From Firmicutes bacterium UBA7709 (GTDB lineage Bacteria; Bacillota_A; Clostridia; Peptostreptococcales; Anaerovoracaceae): a stretch of 5,351 bases of DNA. The position numbers were made by a program, and so were the translations under genes. The notes beneath the pieces were generated by a model. That model worked only from the letters and a program-made list of their open reading frames with translations. It was not told where the DNA came from and did not search any database. Where the stretch lies: assembly GCA_002482405.1 (NCBI GenBank), contig DLFX01000336.1:900-6250 (forward strand). Reading direction: 5' to 3'. Each line of letters opens with the position of its first letter. Position 1 is the first letter of the stretch. Below are positions 1 to 4,783 of the stretch, in pieces.

Positions 1-10
1 TATCTAAAAT

Positions 11-35
11 GCCGCCCGCTTTGGATGCGGGCGGC
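11..35 (-). other. GC-rich hairpin after the PrgI-family gene
   Basis: A perfect 9-bp inverted repeat (GCCGCCCGC / GCGGGCGGC) encloses a 7-base loop, 33 bases past the stop of the PrgI-family gene. On the transcribed strand it is followed by ATTTTAGATA, a short and interrupted U run. It could be a weak or leaky terminator, an mRNA-stability element, or a structure in front of the next gene's ribosome binding site. The right arm is also part of an exact 10-base direct repeat (gcgggcggcg at 27-36 and 74-83), the second copy lying in the last codons of the PrgI-family gene, so the left arm could pair with either copy. No start codon for a following gene is visible in bases 1-68. Confidence 0.6.
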
Positions 36-68
36 GTGGGGTTTCCCTTTGTGGTGCGAAGCTTGGTC

Positions 69-476
69 TTATTGCGGGCGGCGCTTTTTGCGGCCACGCT
101 CAGCCGTTTTCCCTGTTGTGCTTGCTGTTTTGTCTTGGTTGACAAGGGCGTTTCCCTCCTTTTCGATGTAGTGATAAAGATTTTCGGTTTTATATGCGCG
201 GACTCCCGGCCAGAGCTTCGCCCGCAGGATGTTGCGGGCAACCTTCTCGGCGGGCTGACCGTCCTTCTCGTACATGGCAAAGAAGAAAAAAGGCAGCATC
301 AGCCCGATCATCAGGATGACTGCGGCATCGTTGCCGATGGTTGTGCGGGTGAGCAGATAGGTCGGGATACCGATGGCGCCCGCAATGGAAAAGCAAATAA
401 GCTGGCGCTTGGTAAGGTTCAGGGCAACTTTGGTTTTGACCCTTGTGAGGTCTTTGGGGACTGGTACGAAGGGCAT
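69..476 (-). CDS. PrgI-family type IV secretion membrane protein
   Basis: A 135-aa protein resembling the PrgI family, the small VirB3-like inner-membrane component of Gram-positive conjugative type IV secretion systems, which usually lies directly before the VirB4-like ATPase gene. It opens with a short polar stretch (MPFVPVPKDLTRVKTKV), followed by two hydrophobic segments at about residues 25-43 and 51-69 (the second containing LPFFFFAMYEKDG), then a conserved-looking amphipathic region (about 77-106) and a basic, disordered tail ending KKRRPQ. This hairpin-in-membrane layout and length fit the family. The start is fixed by a strong GGAGG at 487-491, ten bases before the ATG. It is the last complete gene of the cassette and the best evidence that the window is conjugation DNA. 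The family assignment is from recognition of sequence and topology, not from a search. Confidence 0.85.
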   Translation of the reverse strand: MPFVPVPKDLTRVKTKVALNLTKRQLICFSIAGAIGIPTYLLTRTTIGNDAAVILMIGLMLPFFFFAMYEKDGQPAEKVARNILRAKLWPGVRAYKTENLYHYIEKEGNALVNQDKTASTTGKTAERGRKKRRPQ

Positions 477-561
477 GTTTTCACCACCTCCTGTTTATTG
501 ACATGGAACAATGGCCTGGCAGCATCACCATTCCCGCTCTTTTTGATGTGCTATACATACG

Positions 562-3099
562 CTATCCTTGCGGCGCAACGGCGATCCTGACCGTCATGCC
601 AAATAAAAAACTCTCTGCTCGTTCCCAGGCATACCCGAACCGGCCTTGCATGGAATAGCCTGCCACATCGCCTTTGGCGATTTTGCCGAGGGATCGAGGC
701 TGCCCATCCGCCCAAAAGTTCACGCCGTTGCCGATGAATCCAAGGGCGATGTACCTTTTTGTATCGGTAACGGACAGGCTTTTCCATGCCTTATCGTCCT
801 TGCCCACAATCTCTGGTGCGTTTCCGTAAGCGGTCATGCGCTGGAGCGTGAGGTTGACAGGTACATTGGAATGGTTCTGGAAAAGCACCTCCCCAGCATA
901 CAGCCTGTCATTGTCAGGGGAAATGACAAACGGCACGTTCAGGGTCACGGTAACATCCAGGATGGCGATGTTCGTCACCGGCACCACAATGGAGCTGCTG
1001 TTTCCAGCGTTGTCCGCAATGGTAAAGCTGTAATCCCCGTTTTGCACCACAGGGAATTGGATGTTCTCAAGCTCATGCGTCGTTTCGCCGTTTGGCAGGG
1101 CCACGCTGGCAAGCCCCGAACCTCCCGTATCTGTAGGGTTCAAGGTGATGGTAACGCCCTCGGTCGTCCAGTTCTCCGGGGAAAGGGCATAGCTTGCGGT
1201 CGGCGCTGTTTTGTCGATTTTCACCACGGCACTTGCAATATCCGATTCCAAGCCCGCGCCGCTGACCGCCTTTGCCTCTACCGTATGGATACCCTCCGTC
1301 GTGATCTGAACAGTGTTGCCCGTCTGCCATGCGCCGCCATCCACACGGTACTGGTAATAGGCAACTCCACTATCCGCGCTGCTGCCTGAAATGGTGACGA
1401 TCAAATCCTCCCGATGCCAGCCGCCGCTGTCGGAGAGCGTAACAGTGGGTTTGGTAGGCAGCCTGCTGTCGATGCCCGACACCGATACGGTCGTTTCGGA
1501 GGAATATCCCCAACGGTCGGATGCAATGATTCTAAAGGTTTTGGGGCTTGTTAGCTGCTCCGTAATTGTCCAAGCGGCTGTGAATGTGGAACCGTTGGCG
1601 TTCCCGGCTTTGTCCGGGCATCCCGGAACAGGCGAACTATCCGCATATCTCAGGGAATAGGTCACGTTGGTTTGGTCTGTTGCCGTTACTATCAGCGCTT
1701 TGGAAGTGGCCCAAACGCCGTTATCCGGCTGCACCGTTTTTCCTGCAATGACAGGTGCGGTCACGTCCAACGTTGACACCTGAAAGGGGAAACTGCCGCT
1801 GTTATATCCCTTTGCGTTCTTCACCCGCACATAATAGCTGCCGTTGTTCTGTGCTGCATTGTAGCGGAAAACGTGCGTTCCGCTCGCGCCGCCAAGCGTA
1901 GCGAATTTCACGCCGCCCGCCGTATATAGTTCTATTTCCGTGGCACGTGCTGATGAAATATCCACCGAAACAGAGTTATCCGTGCTGTTCCATGCCCGCA
2001 CACTGATGGCGGGATTGGCAGGGAAGCACACGCACGGGTCGCTATGACAATCAAGGCAATGGTTTTGATGGTGCGTTTTGCAGGTATGCGGGCAATGTAG
2101 GTCGCATTCGTTGGTACAGGTGGAGTAATTCGGGCAGCCGGGAACCCAGCACTGGCGGCAAATGTCGCAGATGGTAGCGTTGCCACTCCCGATGCCAAAG
2201 CATCCTGGGCAATGATGCTCCCAACAGCAGATAGAACCGTTGCCAACGGAAGGCTTGCCGCACAGGCCATCGGGGTTCTCTGGCATATAGATCTGGCAGA
2301 TTATATTGGTTAGCCCGGCATGAACCTGACACTTGTTGGGGTTTTGGTAATAGAGCGGACTGGAGCAGCCGCTGACTGAGCACTTGTGCGCATCACAAAC
2401 AAAGTCGTATTTGGTATGCACTGTGACCGTATTCGGGCATTCATGGAACGCACACGGGCGGCTTCCCACAAGAAATGGCGTGATGATCGGTTCGGACGGC
2501 TCATACGGCGCTCCAAACACCACAATCGCCGCGCCGCTTCTTGTCCCCAACAGGAAGTATTCAGGGGCTTCAGGTTTCTCTGGCGGCGCTTCGGGCTGTA
2601 CCGGTTCCGCTTCACCCTCGCTGGGAAGCGGTGCTTCCGTTTCGCCATTCTCCGGCACGGAGGGGATTTCCTGATCCTCCGGCGGAGTTTCGGGCAGCTC
2701 TGGCTCGGTTTCTTCATCATCGGGAAGTGGCATTTCCGTTCCACCGTCCTCCGGCACAGAGGGGATTTCCGGTTCATCCGGTAGCATTTCTGGCAGCTCC
2801 GGCTTTGCTTCTTCCTCGCCGGGAAGTGGCGTTTCCGTTTTGCCGTTTTCCAACCCATCGTCTGTCTTCATATGGTCGTGATCGCAATCGTGTTCGTGAT
2901 CAAGCGGATGGTCATGGGAATGGTCGTGCGGTTCTATGGGGTATTCCGTTTCCCCGTGGCTATGTGGTTCCACCGGGTGCACCGTTTCACTATGGCTATG
3001 CGGCTCCGTATGCGATTCGCTCTCTGCCGCGAATGCTGTTGTCGCACAGGAAAACAGCAGAACAGAGGCCATTAAAAATGAGAGTAGTTTTCGTCCCAT
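562..3099 (-). CDS. Large exported modular protein: His-rich, Pro/Glu repeats, Cys-rich zinc-finger-like region, Ig-like domains
   Basis: An 845-aa exported protein, probably an adhesin or surface component of the transfer apparatus (inferred). Order: signal peptide 1-25 (cleavage near AFA-A); His-rich 30-76 (14 His); acidic Pro/Glu stalk with 33-residue repeats 84-180; short hydrophobic linker 181-212; Cys/His-rich region 216-358 (24 Cys, four CxxxxC...CxxH modules); Ig-like beta-sandwich units about 360-445, 447-545, 546-631 and 630-712. The third unit (YYQYRVDGGAW...GIHTVEAKA) resembles OmpL47-type repeats, and units 2-4 share a TAP/KP...W...(L/V)xVT pattern. The C-terminal domain, 713-845, is homologous to the whole mature 197-aa protein encoded just upstream. 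There is no LPXTG motif, no C-terminal membrane segment and no visible enzyme motif. Cys18 sits in LFSC, a poor lipobox, so a lipoprotein form is possible but less likely. Start: AAAGGGG is 11 bases before the ATG, directly after a hairpin. Confidence 0.85.
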   Translation of the reverse strand: MGRKLLSFLMASVLLFSCATTAFAAESESHTEPHSHSETVHPVEPHSHGETEYPIEPHDHSHDHPLDHEHDCDHDHMKTDDGLENGKTETPLPGEEEAKPELPEMLPDEPEIPSVPEDGGTEMPLPDDEETEPELPETPPEDQEIPSVPENGETEAPLPSEGEAEPVQPEAPPEKPEAPEYFLLGTRSGAAIVVFGAPYEPSEPIITPFLVGSRPCAFHECPNTVTVHTKYDFVCDAHKCSVSGCSSPLYYQNPNKCQVHAGLTNIICQIYMPENPDGLCGKPSVGNGSICCWEHHCPGCFGIGSGNATICDICRQCWVPGCPNYSTCTNECDLHCPHTCKTHHQNHCLDCHSDPCVCFPANPAISVRAWNSTDNSVSVDISSARATEIELYTAGGVKFATLGGASGTHVFRYNAAQNNGSYYVRVKNAKGYNSGSFPFQVSTLDVTAPVIAGKTVQPDNGVWATSKALIVTATDQTNVTYSLRYADSSPVPGCPDKAGNANGSTFTAAWTITEQLTSPKTFRIIASDRWGYSSETTVSVSGIDSRLPTKPTVTLSDSGGWHREDLIVTISGSSADSGVAYYQYRVDGGAWQTGNTVQITTEGIHTVEAKAVSGAGLESDIASAVVKIDKTAPTASYALSPENWTTEGVTITLNPTDTGGSGLASVALPNGETTHELENIQFPVVQNGDYSFTIADNAGNSSSIVVPVTNIAILDVTVTLNVPFVISPDNDRLYAGEVLFQNHSNVPVNLTLQRMTAYGNAPEIVGKDDKAWKSLSVTDTKRYIALGFIGNGVNFWADGQPRSLGKIAKGDVAGYSMQGRFGYAWERAESFLFGMTVRIAVAPQG
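2026..2454 (-). repeat. Coding region for four CxxxxC...CxxH modules
   Basis: Residues 216-358 of the 845-aa protein hold 24 cysteines and many histidines. Four modules are readable. Module 1 is C216-x4-C221, then C235-x2-H238. Module 2 is C240-x4-C245, then C257-x2-H260. Module 3 is C268-x11-C280, then C292-x2-H295. Module 4 is C317-x4-C322, then C332-x2-H335. Between modules 3 and 4 lies CPGC...CDICRQC, and a dense C/H tail (CPHTCKTHH...CLDCH...CVC) follows. Each module offers three Cys and one His, a typical zinc site. Zinc binding is inferred; disulfides are the alternative for an exported protein, though less expected in a strict anaerobe. Confidence 0.7.
2560..2850 (-). repeat. 99-bp in-frame tandem repeat encoding a Pro/Glu-rich stalk
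   Basis: Three consecutive 33-codon units encode residues 84-116, 117-149 and 150-180. Units 1 and 2 both follow the pattern PLP-acidic-PELPE-xxPxxxEIPSVP; unit 3 keeps the PLP and acidic start, but its end has drifted (PEAPPEKPEAPE). The spacing is exact in DNA: the plus-strand string gggaag recurs at 2623, 2722 and 2821. The period is a multiple of three, so copy-number change would lengthen or shorten the stalk without a frameshift. The composition predicts an extended, flexible, negatively charged spacer lifting the following domains away from the cell wall. Confidence 0.85.
2872..3012 (-). repeat. His-rich segment with a 12-residue (36-bp) period
   Basis: Residues 30-76 of the 845-aa protein contain 14 histidines and many Asp/Glu. 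The motif EPHxHxE recurs at residues 32 and 44, and a third start EPHDH lies at 56, giving an exact 12-residue spacing. It then passes into a dense HDH series ending HDCDHDH. Such stretches are known to bind Zn, Ni or Cu in exported proteins such as pneumococcal Pht proteins and His-rich metal-uptake loops. Metal binding here is inferred from composition. Confidence 0.8.
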
Positions 3100-3110
3100 T
3101 GAATTATCAT

Positions 3111-3117
3111 CCCCTTT
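3111..3117 (-). promoter_or_regulatory. Ribosome binding site of the 845-aa protein, beside a hairpin
   Basis: The transcript reads AAAGGGG, 11 bases before the ATG at 3099. The purine run starts 2 bases after the 3' arm of the 3120-3145 hairpin. It is weaker and more distant than the GGAGG sites of neighbouring genes, so ribosome access may depend on the adjacent structure. Confidence 0.55.
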
Positions 3118-3119
3118 CC

Positions 3120-3145
3120 GGGAGCCGCCGCTGTGGGCGGCTCCC
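3120..3145 (-). other. Perfect 10-bp intercistronic hairpin
   Basis: GGGAGCCGCC and GGCGGCTCCC form a perfect 10-bp stem around a 6-base loop (CACAGC on the transcript) between the 197-aa and 845-aa genes. It is not followed by a U run, so it is not a standard intrinsic terminator. Its position, 17 bases after one stop codon and just before the next ribosome binding site, fits an mRNA-processing or 3'-end protecting element that sets different expression of the two genes, or a structure influencing translation of the 845-aa protein. Confidence 0.75.
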
Positions 3146-3162
3146 TGTTGGGCATCGAAAAA

Positions 3163-3756
3163 CTACTGCTGCAAGCCGATTTTTACGGTCATGCCATACT
3201 TGAAGCTCTCCCCGCCATCCCAGGCGCGGCCAAACTGTGCTTGCAGCTTCATGCGCTGCTGGCCCTGGAATGGGATGTTGCAGAGCACGGCTGTCTGCTG
3301 TGCGGATTCTTCCGCAAACCACATGTTCAAGCTGCCGCCGTCCGCGTCTTTCAGGCCAAGGGCGATATTCGCGTGGGTCTGCGCACGAGAAAGCTGCCTC
3401 CAGCCATCGGCGCTGTATTTGTCATTGGCAACTACCTTCGGGGCGCTGCCGGTGGCCTTCATGCCTACGGCGTAAAGGGTGATGGGAGCATTACAGTCGT
3501 TTGACACAGTAATGACCGGGGAGATGAATTGCTGGCCCTCCGGCTGATTGGGATCAATGGAAAGATAGGTACTGATGTTGCAGGTCGCCGCAAGGGTAAT
3601 GGGTTCTACCCGCCCCTCGATGCCGATGGTGATCTCGTCCTTGCCGATGGAAACATTGCCGTTACTGTCCGGCATGACAGGTTCTGCCGCAAAGGCGGTG
3701 GTGGTCATTGCGGTCAGCATAACTGCCGCGAGGATGATGGAAAGCAACTTTTTCAT
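3163..3756 (-). CDS. Secreted 197-aa protein, homologous to the C-terminus of the 845-aa protein
   Basis: A small exported beta-rich protein of unknown function. It has a clear signal peptide (MKKLLSIILAAVMLTAMTTT, then AFAAE; cleavage near residue 23-24), a short linker, and one domain at about 50-197. That domain matches residues 713-845 of the next gene's product: FGRAWDGGESFKYGMTVKI (175-193) against FGYAWERAESFLFGMTVRI (821-839), 12 of 19 identical, and DGWRQLSRAQTHANIALGL (117-135) against KAWKSLSVTDTKRYIALGF, 8 of 19 identical. The pattern of short hydrophobic strands and a central ITVSN...APITL segment suggests a jelly-roll or Ig-like fold. It contains three Cys (59, 88, 159). The start is fixed by AAAAAGGAG at 3767-3775. 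It could be a pilin-like or adhesin subunit (inferred). I do not recognise a named family. Confidence 0.85.
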   Translation of the reverse strand: MKKLLSIILAAVMLTAMTTTAFAAEPVMPDSNGNVSIGKDEITIGIEGRVEPITLAATCNISTYLSIDPNQPEGQQFISPVITVSNDCNAPITLYAVGMKATGSAPKVVANDKYSADGWRQLSRAQTHANIALGLKDADGGSLNMWFAEESAQQTAVLCNIPFQGQQRMKLQAQFGRAWDGGESFKYGMTVKIGLQQ

Positions 3757-3779
3757 AGAATCGGTACTCCTTTTTATTT

Positions 3780-4346
3780 TTATTTGCTAACGCTCAGGCT
3801 GATTGCGGCGGCAACCTCGCCCATATAAGCGTCAGTATCAGGGTGAATGGCAATAAAGCGCACGGTGGCGGCATGGTCGCCGCTGTTAAGCTGCCTCACA
3901 AGCCCCACATGCTCGATGTACTGGTTGGGCTTGATGAGCGGCGAGGAATACAGGATTTCTCCCGTCTCGTCCAGAATCAGCTCGGCCTGCATGCAGTAGA
4001 TATTGCGGGCGGGGTTCTCAATGCGCAGATTGCCGCTTTTGCAGTCGGCGGTAAAAACAGGATTGGCGTTGATCCGAAAAGCGAACTGATTTTCGTCCAC
4101 CTTTTCCTGCAAGAGGGCCAGTACCTCGTCCGGGTTATCCGTGGGAAGCATCCCGTCAAACACTTGGCCATTTGCTTCGGGAATGACAAACTGTGGCTCC
4201 ACGATGCCGCCGTTTATGAAAATGTACTTGTTGACCACAAGCAGGGAAAGGGAAATGAGCAGAAGCACCGCCAGCACCACAATGACGATCTCACGCCATC
4301 GGTTGCCTTTATCGGTTTTCCGCAGGGTATTGGTTTCATCGTGCAT
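3780..4346 (-). CDS. Single-pass membrane protein with extracellular beta-sandwich-like domain
   Basis: A 188-aa protein with a short charged cytoplasmic N-terminus (1-18), one strong membrane segment (about 20-38, IVIVVLAVLLLISLSLLVV) and an outside domain. The segment has no signal-peptidase site, so it should stay as an anchor. The outer part runs from a Pro-rich linker through an acidic helix (about 71-86, NPDEVLALLQEKVDEN) to FAFRINANPVF, then a C-terminal beta-rich domain: AELILDETGEILYSSPLIKP, then QYIEHVGLVRQLNSGDHAATV. This last pattern (ILDETGE-(I/V)-xYxS, PxQYIE, LxxGxxxATxxF) recurs in many Firmicute membrane proteins as I remember them, but I know no assigned function. Its GGAG lies inside the end of the preceding gene, 9 bases before the ATG and with only 4 bases between genes, so translation is probably coupled. 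It could anchor the secreted partners (inferred). Confidence 0.82.
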   Translation of the reverse strand: MHDETNTLRKTDKGNRWREIVIVVLAVLLLISLSLLVVNKYIFINGGIVEPQFVIPEANGQVFDGMLPTDNPDEVLALLQEKVDENQFAFRINANPVFTADCKSGNLRIENPARNIYCMQAELILDETGEILYSSPLIKPNQYIEHVGLVRQLNSGDHAATVRFIAIHPDTDAYMGEVAAAISLSVSK

Positions 4347-4350
4347 GGTT

Positions 4351-4737
4351 CTATTCTCCGATCTTTGATATGGTGAAAATGACCGCTTGCTTGAGCGCCT
4401 GTTTTTGTATGGATTTGCCGCGAGGGTTTTCGGTCAGTACAAAATCCTTGTGCATGGCCTGCATGATCTCACAGGGGATGCCCTCAATCCCCGCTGTACT
4501 GCCGGGGAACCTTGCGCCGGATACGGCAAACGGTACAAATCCGTTGTTGGTCACGGCCATAACGGGGGTAATCCCCCGATTTTCGACATCCGTATACCAA
4601 TAGGTGCAGAGCGGAACCGTCGCATGCAGGTCGGATATACCTACCGTTAATGCAACGTTTTCAGCACCTGCGGCGTAAGCGGGCAGGGCAATCGAGAAGA
4701 TCAAGGCCAGCGCTATGACTGCGCTTTTTAGTTTCAT
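4351..4737 (-). CDS. Small secreted protein (128 aa), possible divergent relative of the 197-aa protein
   Basis: A 128-aa exported protein of unknown function. Start chosen at 4737: it yields a signal peptide (MKLKSAVIALALIFSIALPA, then YAAGAE; cleavage near residue 22-23) and has GAGGAGG upstream. The reading frame stays open to 4926, but that extension overlaps the methyltransferase gene and has no export-like N-terminus. The mature part is about 105 aa and beta-rich. ITPVMAVTNNGFVP (56-69) aligns with ISPVITVSNDCNAP (78-91) of the 197-aa protein, and the ending AVIFTISKIGE resembles the ending GMTVKIGLQQ, so it may be a shortened member of the same domain family; this rests on short matches. 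Cys44 and Cys89 could pair. The gene sits 46 bases after the methyltransferase stop and 4 bases before the membrane-anchor gene. Confidence 0.75.
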   Translation of the reverse strand: MKLKSAVIALALIFSIALPAYAAGAENVALTVGISDLHATVPLCTYWYTDVENRGITPVMAVTNNGFVPFAVSGARFPGSTAGIEGIPCEIMQAMHKDFVLTENPRGKSIQKQALKQAVIFTISKIGE

Positions 4738-4749
4738 TGCATCTATTAG

Positions 4750-4756
4750 CCTCCTC
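4750..4756 (-). promoter_or_regulatory. Ribosome binding site that fixes the start of the 128-aa secreted protein
   Basis: GAGGAGG on the transcript, 12 bases before the ATG at 4737. The spacing is somewhat long, but no other in-frame start has a comparable site, and the resulting protein begins with a proper signal peptide. Confidence 0.65.
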
Positions 4757-4783
4757 AGGTTTTGTTTGTAGATAGGGGCGACA

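Noticed and set aside
550..578. Promoter-like TTGCGC, 17 bases, TATAGC before the PrgI-family gene
   Set aside because: Only 3 of 6 and 4 of 6 consensus matches, inside and just after the end of the previous gene; not above chance.
9..590. Plus-strand open frame of 193 codons
   Set aside because: It covers the PrgI-family gene in antisense, starts within the hairpin, and its product looks random.
646..1389. Plus-strand open frame of 247 codons
   Set aside because: It is antisense to the Ig-like and C-terminal domains of the 845-aa gene; GC-rich codon bias leaves the opposite strand open. The product has no recognisable motif.
2310..2858. Minus-strand 182-codon frame rich in Arg and Lys
   Set aside because: It is a frame-shifted shadow of the Pro/Glu repeats of the 845-aa protein, which has the signal peptide and domain sense.
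2541..3203. Plus-strand open frame of 220 codons
   Set aside because: It is the antisense of the repetitive His/Pro/Glu-coding region, has a low-complexity Arg/Pro/Phe product and no ribosome binding site.
4563..4578. Short inverted repeat CGGGGG-TAAT-CCCCCG
   Set aside because: It lies inside coding sequence for Arg-Gly-Ile-Thr-Pro; a 6-bp stem explained by codon choice.
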